Part shown: positions 17,412-26,100 of the stretch, one piece after another
Layout: each line of letters begins with the position of its first letter
How positions within the stretch are numbered: position 1 is the first letter of the stretch
Source of the DNA: Campylobacter lari
GTDB lineage: Bacteria > Campylobacterota > Campylobacteria > Campylobacterales > Campylobacteraceae
Direction of reading: 5' to 3'
NCBI RefSeq assembly: GCF_004357905.1
Contig: NZ_SMTT01000001.1
Coordinates: 186,001 to 250,000 of the forward strand
DNA: 64,000 nt
Program-made: the position numbers and the translations under genes
Notes under the pieces: generated by a model
Told to the model about the DNA's origin: nothing
Databases searched by the model: none
Seen by the model: the letters and a program-made list of their open reading frames with translations, nothing else

Positions 17412-18407
17412 TTATTTTGTATTAATATATAAAGGTTCAAAAGGACCATAACGATGTTGCTCTATACTAAATTTATCATGTTTAGCATAAGGTTTTACAT
17501 CCATATCTGCAGGTTTTACATCACGATCTGGAAAGTCTTTATTTTTATTCTTTTTAATAGGTCTTGGTTGAGAATTAATATAAGCTGCCACATCATAAGC
17601 TTGTTCTAGAGTTAAGGTTGCATCATCTTTTGGCATATTTGCTTTGATATAACTTGCAGCTTTGATAAGTCTATACATGCCAGCACCTGTGTTGTAACTA
17701 TCATTTCCCCATAAAGCAGGATATATGTAATAACTCATACTAGGATCATTACTTTTTATCCCCTCTCCATTTTCTCCATGGCAGGCTACGCACTTATTTT
17801 GATAAATTTCTTTACCTTTTTTAGGATCTGCTGCTCTTTTTAAAAAGGATATTTTAGGTAATCCTTGTCCTTGTGTTTTTGCTCCTACTTCTATACCTTG
17901 AGAAATATAATGCATATAAGCAAGTATGGCTTTCATTTGAGGAGAGTTGTTTGGAAGCCTTTTGCCATTCATGGATCTTTCCATACAGCCATTAATTCTA
18001 TCTTCTAGAGTGATTATTTTATCCGCTCTTGCATTATATTGTGGAAAGCGTGCATAAATTCCTACAAAACCTGATTGATTTTTTATAGTTCCAGCATTAG
18101 CATGACAGCTTGAGCAAGAAAGATTGTTACCTGCATAACGATTTTTAGGATTTTTTGCTTGAGGTCCTATATAGCTTGTGGTGTAATTTAAAATTTTATT
18201 ACCCAAAATGACTGCTTGAGTATAAGGTGAATTTGGAAGCTTATCTTCAATGATAATACCATTTTCTATAGTATTTGGGACTTTCCATTGTGCACTTTGT
18301 AAATGGATACCTGTTTGCTTTTTCGCTTGAAGTTTTGCTTGATCAATGGCAAAAGCAGAACTCATTAAAAAAGATAAAGATAAGACAGAATATACAATTT
18401 TTTTCAT
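17412..18407 (-). CDS. tsdA: TsdA-type di-haem cytochrome c, thiosulfate dehydrogenase/tetrathionate reductase
   Basis: Periplasmic di-haem cytochrome interconverting thiosulfate and tetrathionate; in C. jejuni TsdA works mainly as a tetrathionate reductase. The 331-residue protein has a signal peptide (cleavage after about residue 20) and two haem motifs, CSSCH (98-102) and CVACH (206-210). The segment INGCMERSMNGKRLP places C141 where TsdA proteins have the cysteine axial ligand of the active-site haem. I chose the ATG preceded by AGGAGGTAAA; an in-frame extension to 18437 would disturb the signal peptide. Monocistronic, ending at a strong terminator. Confidence in the family is high; direction of catalysis is not visible. 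Confidence 0.86.
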   Translation of the reverse strand: MKKIVYSVLSLSFLMSSAFAIDQAKLQAKKQTGIHLQSAQWKVPNTIENGIIIEDKLPNSPYTQAVILGNKILNYTTSYIGPQAKNPKNRYAGNNLSCSSCHANAGTIKNQSGFVGIYARFPQYNARADKIITLEDRINGCMERSMNGKRLPNNSPQMKAILAYMHYISQGIEVGAKTQGQGLPKISFLKRAADPKKGKEIYQNKCVACHGENGEGIKSNDPSMSYYIYPALWGNDSYNTGAGMYRLIKAASYIKANMPKDDATLTLEQAYDVAAYINSQPRPIKKNKNKDFPDRDVKPADMDVKPYAKHDKFSIEQHRYGPFEPLYINTK

Positions 18408-18597
18408 TTTACCTCCTTGAACTTGTCTTATTTTCATCTTATAACTTGAAATTTAAAAAAATATTAAATATTTTTAATGTAAAAGTATCTTTAAATACTA
18501 CTATGCCGTTTTTAAAGATAAAAATGATATTATTAATATTTTTTAGAATATGTAATTAATGTTACCTTTTTATACATTTTATCAAAGGAAATTATCA

Positions 18598-19575
18598 ATG
18601 AGAAAAAGCATAGCAGAATGGGAAAAACAGGAACTACTTTTACTTTCATTACCCCATAAAAATAGCGATTGGAGTCCTTATTTAGAAGAAATTATGCAAA
18701 GCTATGAGGAATTTATTAAAGCTGTGGCAAATTTTCAAAAAGTTTTACTTATTGTTCCAAGTGAAAAAGATTTTCAAAGATTTAAACATATAAAAAATGT
18801 AGATTTTTTTAAATGTGATACTAATGATACTTGGATTAGAGATTTTGGTGCAATTGATGTGCGTGAAGATGATAAAATTATAGGGCTTGATTTTATTTTT
18901 AATGCTTGGGGTGATAAATTTCAAAGCACTTTAGATAATGCGGTAAATTCAAAGCTTTTTGCACAAAAATTATCTGGAAAATTAGAAAAAATTGATTTTA
19001 TTTTAGAAGGTGGGAGTATTGATTTTAACGGGCAAGGAGTAATGCTTACAACGAGTGCTTGTTTGTTAAATGAAAATAGAAATTCACATTTAAATAAAGA
19101 GCAAATTGAAGCTAAGTTAAAAGAAATTTTTGGCTTAAATCAAATTATATGGTTAAATCATGGTTATATAAAAGGCGATGATACTGATCATCATATAGAT
19201 ACTCTAGCAAGATTTATCAATGAAAAAACCATTGCTTATTGTGTGTGTAAAGATGAAAATGATGAGCATTACGCACCTTTAAAGGCTATGGAAGATGAGC
19301 TGAAAAAAACAGGATTTGATTTATTAGAGCTTCCTTTACCTAAGCCTTTGTATTTTGAAGGTAAAAGGCTTGGTGCTACTTATGCAAATTTTGTTTTTGT
19401 TAATGGTGGTTTGATAGTGCCAACTTATAATGATGAAAATGATGCTTTGGTATTAGAAAATTTACAAAAAGCATGCAAAGATAGAAAAGTAGTAGGGGTT
19501 GATGCAAGGGTGTTTTTAAGACAAAATGGTTCTTTGCATTGCTCTTGTCAAAACCGCTATGAAGGTCAAAGATGA
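18598..19575 (+). CDS. aguA: agmatine deiminase
   Basis: Hydrolyses agmatine to N-carbamoylputrescine and ammonia. The 325-residue protein has the guanidino-modifying-enzyme residues: TWIRDFGAI (D82), EGGSIDFNG (E137), HGYIKGDDTDHHID (H198 region) and NGSLHCSCQ with the nucleophile C315. RBS AAAGGAAATTATCA precedes the ATG; an upstream in-frame start at 18559 has no ribosome site. First gene of an operon with a CDF transporter and aguB; overlaps the next gene by 4 bases (ATGA). In C. jejuni a homologue lies in the same trio, sometimes annotated as a peptidyl-arginine deiminase family protein. Confidence 0.9.
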   Translation: MRKSIAEWEKQELLLLSLPHKNSDWSPYLEEIMQSYEEFIKAVANFQKVLLIVPSEKDFQRFKHIKNVDFFKCDTNDTWIRDFGAIDVREDDKIIGLDFIFNAWGDKFQSTLDNAVNSKLFAQKLSGKLEKIDFILEGGSIDFNGQGVMLTTSACLLNENRNSHLNKEQIEAKLKEIFGLNQIIWLNHGYIKGDDTDHHIDTLARFINEKTIAYCVCKDENDEHYAPLKAMEDELKKTGFDLLELPLPKPLYFEGKRLGATYANFVFVNGGLIVPTYNDENDALVLENLQKACKDRKVVGVDARVFLRQNGSLHCSCQNRYEGQR

Positions 19576-20486
19576 ATTTACAAAAAAGCGCAACTATCAT
19601 TGCAAGTGTATGTGCTATTTTTTTAGCTATTATAAAATTTGCAGTAGGATTAGCTTCAGGTTCTGTTGCAGTACTTTCTAGCGCGATTGATTCTTTGCTT
19701 GATTGTGTGATTTCGGGTTTAAATTTTTTAGCTTTGAAAAAAAGCTCTCAAGGCTCTAGCAAGGAATATAATTTTGGCCTTAGTAAAATTGAAGCTTTAA
19801 TGGGGCTTTTTGAAGGTCTTGTTATTAGTGGGATTGGGGTTTATATTTTTTATGAGAGTGTTTTGAAAATTCACAATCAAGAAAGTGTAGAAAAACTTGA
19901 TCTTGGAATTTTTGTCATGGCTTTTGCTATGGCTGTGACTTTGTGTTTGGTGGTTTTTTTAAATTATGTTGCTAAGAAAACAAAAAGCTTGATTATAAAA
20001 GCTGATAGCTTACACTATAAAATAGACTTTTTGACTAATGCTTTAACGCTTTTAGCACTTGTGATTATAGCTTTTACAAATTATCATTTTATTGATGGAT
20101 TATTTGGCATAGCTATAAGTTTATATACGATTTTTTCAGCTTTTAAAATCATTAAGGAAAGTTCTAAAATTTTATTAGATGTAGCTATTGATAAAGAACA
20201 AGTTGAAGTGATTAAACAAATCATAAGTGCAAATAAAGAAGTCAAAAGTTTTCATCATTTAAAAACTAGAAAAAGTCCTGATATGCTTTATGTTAGTGTG
20301 CATTTAGTTTTTGAACCTACAATATCACTTTTAAAAGCTCATGAGATTGGTGATGAGATTGAAGATAGCATAAGAGAACATTTTAAAGATGATTTTTGGA
20401 ATATCCATATACATTTAGATCCTTATGATGATTCAGAAGAAGAAAGGAGTAAAAATGAAATTAGCGCTCATTCAGCAAGAATTTAA
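19572..20486 (+). CDS. cation diffusion facilitator (CDF) metal efflux protein
   Basis: A 304-residue CDF transporter with six membrane helices and a C-terminal cytoplasmic domain. The metal site is visible as two aspartates four residues apart in SSAIDSLLDCV and the HxxxD pair in SLHYKIDFLTNALT. This DD-HD pattern is shared by Zn/Fe-type members. The gene sits between aguA and aguB, overlapping aguA by 4 bases and aguB by 32, so it is translated as part of the polyamine operon. Whether it moves a metal or has a linked role in polyamine handling cannot be seen; the overlap suggests long co-selection. Confidence 0.88.
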   Translation: MNLQKSATIIASVCAIFLAIIKFAVGLASGSVAVLSSAIDSLLDCVISGLNFLALKKSSQGSSKEYNFGLSKIEALMGLFEGLVISGIGVYIFYESVLKIHNQESVEKLDLGIFVMAFAMAVTLCLVVFLNYVAKKTKSLIIKADSLHYKIDFLTNALTLLALVIIAFTNYHFIDGLFGIAISLYTIFSAFKIIKESSKILLDVAIDKEQVEVIKQIISANKEVKSFHHLKTRKSPDMLYVSVHLVFEPTISLLKAHEIGDEIEDSIREHFKDDFWNIHIHLDPYDDSEEERSKNEISAHSARI

Positions 20487-21327
20487 ACAAAATAAAGAAA
20501 AAACTATAGAAAAAACATGCGAACTTATTAAACAAGCAGCAAAAGAAAAGGCTGAGCTTGTGTGTTTGCAAGAGCTTCATCAAACGCAGTATTTTTGTCA
20601 AAGTGAAAATACAAACTTTTTTGATTTGGCAAATGACTATGAAGAGGATGTTAAATTTTGGTCTAATGTAGCTAGGGAAAATAAAGTTGTTTTGGTAACT
20701 TCTTTATTTGAAAAAAGAAGTGCAGGGCTTTATCATAATACTAGTGTGGTATTTGAAAAAGATGGTTCCATAGCAGGCAAATACCGTAAAATGCATATTC
20801 CTGATGATCCTTGTTTTTATGAAAAATTTTATTTTACTCCAGGTGATTTGGGTTTTGAGCCTATACAAACAAGTGTTGGAAAGCTTGGTGTTTTAATATG
20901 CTGGGATCAATGGTATCCTGAAGCTGCTAGGTTAATGGCTTTAAAGGGAGCTCAAATTTTAATTTATCCTACTGCTATAGGTTGGTTTGATAAGGATGAA
21001 AAAGAAGAAAAACAAAGACAGCTTGAAGCTTGGATAGGCGTTCAAAGAGGTCATGCTATAGCTAATGGCTTACCTGTAGTAGCTATTAATAGAGTGGGTT
21101 TTGAAAAAGATGAAAGCGGTGTGGAAGAAGGTATAAGATTTTGGGGGAATTCTTTTGTTTTTGGGGCTCAAGGTGAAGAGCTTTTTAGGGCTGATGATAA
21201 ACAAGAGCTTTGTAAAATCGTTGAAATTGATATGCAAAGATGTGAAAATGTGCGTAGATGGTGGCCATTTCTACGCGATAGACGCATAGAATATTTTCAT
21301 GAATTAAATAAAAGATTTATCGACTAA
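20455..21327 (+). CDS. aguB: N-carbamoylputrescine amidase
   Basis: Nitrilase-superfamily amidase converting N-carbamoylputrescine to putrescine, CO2 and ammonia, completing the agmatine route to putrescine begun by aguA. The 290-residue protein shows the catalytic triad E40 (CLQELHQTQYF), K112 (KYRKMHIPDDP) and C149 (LICWDQWYPE). I chose the ATG at 20455 for its strong RBS GAAAGGAGTAAAA; it lies inside the end of the CDF gene. The thiJ-like gene follows after 11 bases. Confidence 0.93.
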   Translation: MKLALIQQEFKQNKEKTIEKTCELIKQAAKEKAELVCLQELHQTQYFCQSENTNFFDLANDYEEDVKFWSNVARENKVVLVTSLFEKRSAGLYHNTSVVFEKDGSIAGKYRKMHIPDDPCFYEKFYFTPGDLGFEPIQTSVGKLGVLICWDQWYPEAARLMALKGAQILIYPTAIGWFDKDEKEEKQRQLEAWIGVQRGHAIANGLPVVAINRVGFEKDESGVEEGIRFWGNSFVFGAQGEELFRADDKQELCKIVEIDMQRCENVRRWWPFLRDRRIEYFHELNKRFID

Positions 21328-21338
21328 AAGGAGGAAAA

Positions 21339-21905
21339 ATGAAAAAAGTTTTAGTGCCTTTGGCAAAAGGTTTTGAAGAGGCTGAATTTATAGGTATAGC
21401 TGATGTTTTAAAAAGAGCAGGGGAGGCTAGTGGAAATTTAGAAGTTATTATTGCTTCACTAGATGATGAGCTTTTAGTACAAGGAGCTAATGGAATTTGC
21501 ATAAGGGCTGATGTGAGTTTGGCTAGTGTTGATCAAGAAAATTTAGATGCAATCGCTTTGGCAGGTGGATTTGAAGGTATGATGAATTTAAAAAACAATT
21601 CACTTATCATAAAAATCATACAAGATTTACATGCTAAGAAAAAAATCGTAGCTGCTATTTGTGCTTCACCTATGGTATTGGCAAAAGCAGGGGTGATTAA
21701 TGGTGAGTTTTCTTGCTATCCTGGTTGTGAAGTGGGTATTGAAGGTATAAGAGTAAATAAAGCAGTTGTAGTAAATGAAAATGTCATCACAGCAGCTGGG
21801 CCTGCTACGGCTATTTTATTTGGTTTAGAGCTTGCTAAACATTTATGCTCAGAAGAAATTTATCAAAAACTTTATGAAGGTATGCTTGTTCCTTTAACAA
21901 AATAA
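21339..21905 (+). CDS. DJ-1/ThiJ/PfpI family protein
   Basis: A 188-residue DJ-1 superfamily protein. The nucleophile-elbow cysteine lies in AAICASPMVLAKAG, and the glutamate partner in KGFEEAEFIGIADVLKRAG. Bacterial relatives (YajL) act as chaperones or deglycases; older annotations call them ThiJ without a role in thiamine synthesis. RBS AAAAGGAGGAAAA is strong. It is the last gene of the aguA operon and converges on the selW-like gene, with a hairpin between them. Confidence 0.88.
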   Translation: MKKVLVPLAKGFEEAEFIGIADVLKRAGEASGNLEVIIASLDDELLVQGANGICIRADVSLASVDQENLDAIALAGGFEGMMNLKNNSLIIKIIQDLHAKKKIVAAICASPMVLAKAGVINGEFSCYPGCEVGIEGIRVNKAVVVNENVITAAGPATAILFGLELAKHLCSEEIYQKLYEGMLVPLTK

Positions 21906-21926
21906 ACCCTCGCTGATGAGGGTTTA
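21903..21926. terminator. terminator between thiJ-like gene and selW-like gene
   Basis: A perfect 9-bp stem TAAACCCTC / GAGGGTTTA with a 6-nt loop between convergent genes. On the minus strand it is followed by TTTTGTT, giving the better T tail for the selW transcript. It overlaps the stop codon of the DJ-1 family gene. Confidence 0.7.
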
Positions 21927-21928
21927 GC

Positions 21929-22168
21929 TTACATTTGTTTCATAAGCTTGGTAATTTCACCCTCATGAGGAAATCTATCTACTTCACAATTAAACAAGTC
22001 TTTTTTAGAGTAAATGATTTTACCATCTACTTCTACTATAAAATGACCGCCACCTTTTTCTATGGTAGAAATTTGTGCATCTTTGAATTCATTTTGTATT
22101 TCTTCTGCAACCCTTGCAGCTTGTGGTTTGTAATTTCAAAGATTACAATAATAAATTTTTACTTCCAT
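21929..22168 (-). CDS. selW: SelW-like (Rdx family) selenoprotein with in-frame UGA/Sec
   Basis: A 79-residue thioredoxin-fold Rdx protein once the in-frame TGA at codon 11 (22136-22138) is read as selenocysteine. The N-terminus MEVKIYYCNLU gives the CxxU redox motif of SelW. The rest reads through to TAA with family-like features: YKPQAARVAEEI, a GGGHFIVEVDG strand and a short C-terminal helix. Support: RBS AAGGAG 5 bases before the ATG, a -10 TATAAT upstream, a hairpin 16 bases after the UGA (22105-22119) suited to a bacterial SECIS, and a terminator. SelW-like selenoproteins are known in Campylobacter. Standard gene finders would stop at codon 10. The selA/selB genes are not in this window. 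Confidence 0.9.
22105..22119 (-). promoter_or_regulatory. putative bacterial SECIS element in selW
   Basis: In the mRNA, CTGCA pairs with TGCAG around an AGGGT loop (a sixth A-T pair can close it to GGG), beginning 16 nt after the UGA. SelB-dependent Sec insertion in bacteria needs a short hairpin with G/U loop bases immediately downstream of UGA; position and loop fit. Confidence 0.75.
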
Positions 22169-22195
22169 TTTTTACTCCTTTTTTGAAAGTAAGCT

Positions 22196-22201
22196 ATTAT
22201 A
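22196..22201 (-). promoter_or_regulatory. predicted -10 box for selW
   Basis: TATAAT on the minus strand, 27 bases upstream of the selW start codon, in the divergent selW-dnaE intergenic region. Confidence 0.5.
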
Positions 22202-22242
22202 CATTTTTTATGCTTGTAAGTTTTAAATTTAAGGTTTTTTTT

Positions 22243-22248
22243 TATAAT
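22243..22248 (+). promoter_or_regulatory. predicted -10 box for dnaE
   Basis: TATAAT preceded by a T-rich stretch, 23 bases upstream of the dnaE ATG; typical Campylobacter sigma-70 architecture. Confidence 0.5.
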
Positions 22249-22271
22249 AATAAAAAAATACAAGGAAAAAT

Positions 22272-25200
22272 ATGAGCCAATTTACACATTTGCATTTACA
22301 TACAGAATATTCTTTACTTGATGGAGCAAATAAACTCAAAGAGCTAGCTAAAACGCTAAAAGCACAAGGTGCAACAAGTGTTGCTATGACTGATCATGGA
22401 AATATGTTTGGTGCTATTGATTTTTATAAAACAATGAGAGCTGAAGGAATTAAGCCTATTATAGGGCTTGAAGCATATTTACATAATCACGATGATTTAA
22501 GTGATAAAAGTTCAAGACAGCGTTTTCATCTTTGTTTATTTGCTAAAAATGAAATTGGTTATAAAAATTTGATGTATTTGAGCTCGCAAAGTTATATACA
22601 TGGCTTGTATTATTACCCAAGGATTAATAAAAAGCTTTTAGAGACTCATAGTGAGGGTTTGATTTGCTCTTCTGCGTGTTTGCAAGGTGAGGTTAATTGG
22701 CATTTAAATACCAAGAATGAAAGAAATATAAAATTTGGCGCAAAGGGTTATGAGGGTGCAAAAGAAGCAGCTTTATGGTATAAAAAGGTTTTTGGAGATG
22801 ATTTTTACCTTGAAATTATGCGTCATGGTATTGATGATCAAAAATTTATTGATGATTCTATCATCAAACTTGCTAAAGAGCTTGATATAAAAATTATTGC
22901 AACTAATGATACGCATTACACTTTTAAAGAAAGAGCGGCTGCTCATGAAGTATTTATGTGTATAGCCATGGGGGTTAAGCTTGATGATCCAGGGCGTTTA
23001 AGACATGAGGTGCATGAGTTTTATGTAAAAACGCCAGAGCAAATGAGCGAGCTTTTTGCTGATATTCCTGAAGCCATTGAAAATACTCAAGAAATAGCTA
23101 ATAAATGCAATTTAGAATTAAAACTAGGCGATCCAACCCCACCAAATTTTAAATTTACCCGTGAATATGCAAAAAAATATAGTTTAAATCTAGCACAAGA
23201 AGATCAAGAATTTAGCTTTGATAATGATGATATAGTTTTTGAGTATCTTTGTAAAAAAGGCTTGGAAGAAAGACTTCAATTTATCGATGAGAGTAAGCAC
23301 CAAGAGTATAAAGATAGGCTTGATTTAGAAATTAGTATTATTAAAAATATGAAATTTTCAGGTTATATGTTAATCGTTCATGATTTTATCGCCGCAGCTA
23401 AGGAAAAAGATATACCAGTTGGCCCAGGGCGTGGGAGTGCAGCGGGGAGTTTAGTTTCGTATTGTTTGAAAATTACAGATTTAGATCCTATACCTTATAA
23501 TCTTCTTTTTGAGAGATTTTTAAATCCTGAGCGTGTATCAATGCCCGATATTGATGTGGATTTTTGTCAAGATAGAAGAGGGGAAGTGATTGATTATGTG
23601 ATCGATAAATATGGAGCTGAAAAGGTTGCACAAGTCATTACCTTTGGTAAGCTTTTAGCAAAGGGGGTAATCCGTGATGTAGCTAGGGTTTGTGATATGA
23701 GCATACCTGATGCAGATGCTTTGGCAAAATTAGTTCCTGAAGAGCTAAAAATTACTTTAGAAAAAGCCTATGAGCAAGAACCAAAAATAGCTGAATTTGT
23801 AAATTCTCATCCAAAGGGGCGCCAAGTTTGGGATTTTGCTAAGGCACTAGAGGGTTTAAATAGAAATGCAGGTATGCACGCGGCCGGAGTTGTGATATCT
23901 AATGAAGCTTTGTGGAATAAAGCTCCGCTTTTTAGACAAAGCAAAAACGATGAGCGCCATTTGGTAACCCAGTATTCTAAAGAATATCTTGAAGATGTGG
24001 ATTTAATTAAATTTGACTTTTTGGGTTTAAAAACCCTTACAGTAATTGATAATGCAATTAAGCTAGTGAAAAAGCGTTATGGTAAAGATGTAATTTGGGA
24101 AAAGATTGATATGAATGATCCTAAGGTTTATAAAACCATACAAAGTGGTAATACCTTGGGTATTTTCCAAATAGAATCAGGCGGTATGCAAAGTTTGAAT
24201 GCTAGGTTAAAGCCTGAAAGATTTGAAGATTTAATCGCGGTTTTAGCTTTATATAGACCAGGACCACTTGATAGTGGGATGGTGGATGATTTTATCGATA
24301 TTAAACATGGTAGAAAGGCTGCTACTTATGCATTTGATGATTTAAAGCCTATACTTGAAAATACTTATGGGGTTATAGTTTATCAAGAGCAGGTTATGCA
24401 AATAGTGCAAAAAATTGGTGGTTTTTCTTTGGGTGGAGCTGATAATGTGCGTCGTGCTATGGGTAAGAAAAAAAGAGAAATTTTGGACAATCTTAAAGCA
24501 GAGTATTTAGAAGGAGCTAAAAAACAAGGCTATGATGAGAAAAAGGCTGATGATTTGTTTGAGCTTATTTTGAAATTTGCTGAATATGGTTTTAATAAAT
24601 CTCACTCGGCTGCCTATGCACTTATAACCTTTCAAACAGCGTATTTAAAAACTTATTATCCAAGTGAATTTATGGCTGCGCTTTTAACAAGTGAAGAAAG
24701 CAATGTGGATAAGGTCGCAAAATACATTGAAGAGATGAAAAGAATGAATATCAAGCTTTTGCCGCCAAATATCAATAAAGCTCAAAGAGAATTTAGTGCA
24801 ACTAAGCTTGAAGATGGTTCTGAAGCTATTATTTATGGGCTTGGAGCGATTAAGAGTGTGGGAATTCCTGCGATAGAAAATATCATGACTATTCGCAAGG
24901 AAGAGGGCTTTAGTGATTTTGATGATTTTATAAGCTCTATTGATCCTACTAAGATTAATAAAAAAACTATAGAAAATTTAGCTAAATCAGGTGCATTTGA
25001 TGAGTTTGGCTATACTAGAAAATGCTTGGTGGATAATCTTGAGCTTATTTCAGAAACAAGTAGAAAAATAGCTGAAGTTAAAAGAAATTCTACTGCTTCT
25101 CTTTTTGGAGAAGAAGAAATAGCAGCAGATATCAAAGTAGGGCTTCACGATAGCAAAGTAGAATTTGAGTTAATAGAAAAACTAGGCTATGAAAAAGAAA

Positions 25201-25865
25201 TCTTAGGAATTTATGTATCAGGTCATCCTTTAGATAAATTTGCAAGTCAAATAGAAGGTATAGAATATTTTAAAAGTATGGATTTTGAAACACTCAAAGG
25301 CGAGGGTGAACTTTTGGTTGTAGGAAAGATTGAAGATTTTAAATCAATGATGAGTAAAAGTGGTAAAAGATATGCTAAGGCTGTGGTTTTAGACTTTTAT
25401 TCTTCTTTTGATATGATTATTTTTGAAACTCAAGTAGAAAAAGTTGAAACACTTTTTAAAGAAAGCAAAGATGAAGCCTTTGCCTTTTTGCTAAGATATA
25501 AAAACAATGACAATGACTTAAGCTTTAGTTTAAATGAAATTTATACACTAGAAGAAGCAAAAGAAAATGAGCTAAAATCTTTTAGTAAGAAAAAAAGCTT
25601 TGTAAAAAAAGAAAACAAAGAAGAATTTACACAAGATCCTATGAAATTTGAAGAAAATATCATAGAACTTGACATTAATAAGCTTAGTAAAGATATGGTG
25701 TATGAAATTTATGATCTAGCTAATACAAGACATAATCCAAAAGATGCTAATAACAAAAAGCTTGTGTTAAAAGTACTTGATATGGGTAGCTGCTTGCTTT
25801 ATCATACAAATTTTGTTCTCTCGCAAGAAGCTATGGATGTGATAGCTCAAAAATGTAAAACTTAA
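22272..25865 (+). CDS. dnaE: DNA polymerase III alpha subunit
   Basis: Replicative DNA polymerase catalytic subunit, 1197 residues, typical for DnaE1. An N-terminal PHP domain starts HLHLHTEYSLLDGANKL and continues with AMTDHGNMFGAIDF. The polymerase core has VGPGRGSAAGSLVSYCL and the catalytic aspartates in MPDIDVDFCQDRRGEVI. A helix-hairpin-helix region (TKINKKTIENLAKSGAFDEF) and an OB-fold region (LVVGKIEDFKSMMSKSGKRY) follow. RBS ACAAGGAAAAAT. Downstream lies a 235-bp AT-rich intergenic region with a long inverted repeat and then the accessory block. Confidence 0.98.
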   Translation: MSQFTHLHLHTEYSLLDGANKLKELAKTLKAQGATSVAMTDHGNMFGAIDFYKTMRAEGIKPIIGLEAYLHNHDDLSDKSSRQRFHLCLFAKNEIGYKNLMYLSSQSYIHGLYYYPRINKKLLETHSEGLICSSACLQGEVNWHLNTKNERNIKFGAKGYEGAKEAALWYKKVFGDDFYLEIMRHGIDDQKFIDDSIIKLAKELDIKIIATNDTHYTFKERAAAHEVFMCIAMGVKLDDPGRLRHEVHEFYVKTPEQMSELFADIPEAIENTQEIANKCNLELKLGDPTPPNFKFTREYAKKYSLNLAQEDQEFSFDNDDIVFEYLCKKGLEERLQFIDESKHQEYKDRLDLEISIIKNMKFSGYMLIVHDFIAAAKEKDIPVGPGRGSAAGSLVSYCLKITDLDPIPYNLLFERFLNPERVSMPDIDVDFCQDRRGEVIDYVIDKYGAEKVAQVITFGKLLAKGVIRDVARVCDMSIPDADALAKLVPEELKITLEKAYEQEPKIAEFVNSHPKGRQVWDFAKALEGLNRNAGMHAAGVVISNEALWNKAPLFRQSKNDERHLVTQYSKEYLEDVDLIKFDFLGLKTLTVIDNAIKLVKKRYGKDVIWEKIDMNDPKVYKTIQSGNTLGIFQIESGGMQSLNARLKPERFEDLIAVLALYRPGPLDSGMVDDFIDIKHGRKAATYAFDDLKPILENTYGVIVYQEQVMQIVQKIGGFSLGGADNVRRAMGKKKREILDNLKAEYLEGAKKQGYDEKKADDLFELILKFAEYGFNKSHSAAYALITFQTAYLKTYYPSEFMAALLTSEESNVDKVAKYIEEMKRMNIKLLPPNINKAQREFSATKLEDGSEAIIYGLGAIKSVGIPAIENIMTIRKEEGFSDFDDFISSIDPTKINKKTIENLAKSGAFDEFGYTRKCLVDNLELISETSRKIAEVKRNSTASLFGEEEIAADIKVGLHDSKVEFELIEKLGYEKEILGIYVSGHPLDKFASQIEGIEYFKSMDFETLKGEGELLVVGKIEDFKSMMSKSGKRYAKAVVLDFYSSFDMIIFETQVEKVETLFKESKDEAFAFLLRYKNNDNDLSFSLNEIYTLEEAKENELKSFSKKKSFVKKENKEEFTQDPMKFEENIIELDINKLSKDMVYEIYDLANTRHNPKDANNKKLVLKVLDMGSCLLYHTNFVLSQEAMDVIAQKCKT

Positions 25866-25978
25866 GTATTTAAATAAAAATAGGTTTGAATTTTATATGA
25901 GATTTTATATATGCAAATTTAAGTTGATAAAATTCAATGCCATTTTAAAAAATCACAAGGTTATCCTATAAAATGTCT

Positions 25979-26079
25979 CAAAAAAGGTTTTTATATATTT
26001 TTTAGTTAAAAATTTAATTATTTTTTTAGTAAGACAGAATTTTTAAGATAACTAAAATATATATAAAAAACCATTTTTG
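25979..26079. repeat. long imperfect inverted repeat between dnaE and the accessory operon
   Basis: Left arm 25979-26008 and right arm 26049-26079 are reverse complements over about 30 bases, with roughly two mismatches and one single-base indel, separated by 40 bases. Both arms include the less A+T-biased anchors GG..AGTTA / TAACT..CC, so this is not only poly-A/T matching. It fills most of the only intergenic gap (25866-26100) between convergent dnaE and the six-gene block. It may be a bidirectional terminator/processing stem or the remnant end of an inserted element. Confidence 0.7.
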
Positions 26080-26100
26080 TTTGTCAAATATAATATATAT

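Noticed and set aside
18275-18559. Plus-strand frame overlapping the 5' end and upstream region of tsdA
   Set aside because: It is antisense to the signal peptide region, lacks an RBS, and ends in AT-rich noncoding sequence before aguA.
21929-22168. Reading the SelW-like gene as a pseudogene because of the in-frame TGA
   Set aside because: The TGA sits exactly at the family's Sec position and is followed by a SECIS-like hairpin; the rest of the frame is intact.
21935-22186. Plus-strand reading frame of 83 codons antisense to the selW-like gene
   Set aside because: No ribosome site and a composition unlike a protein; the minus-strand selenoprotein explains the sequence better.
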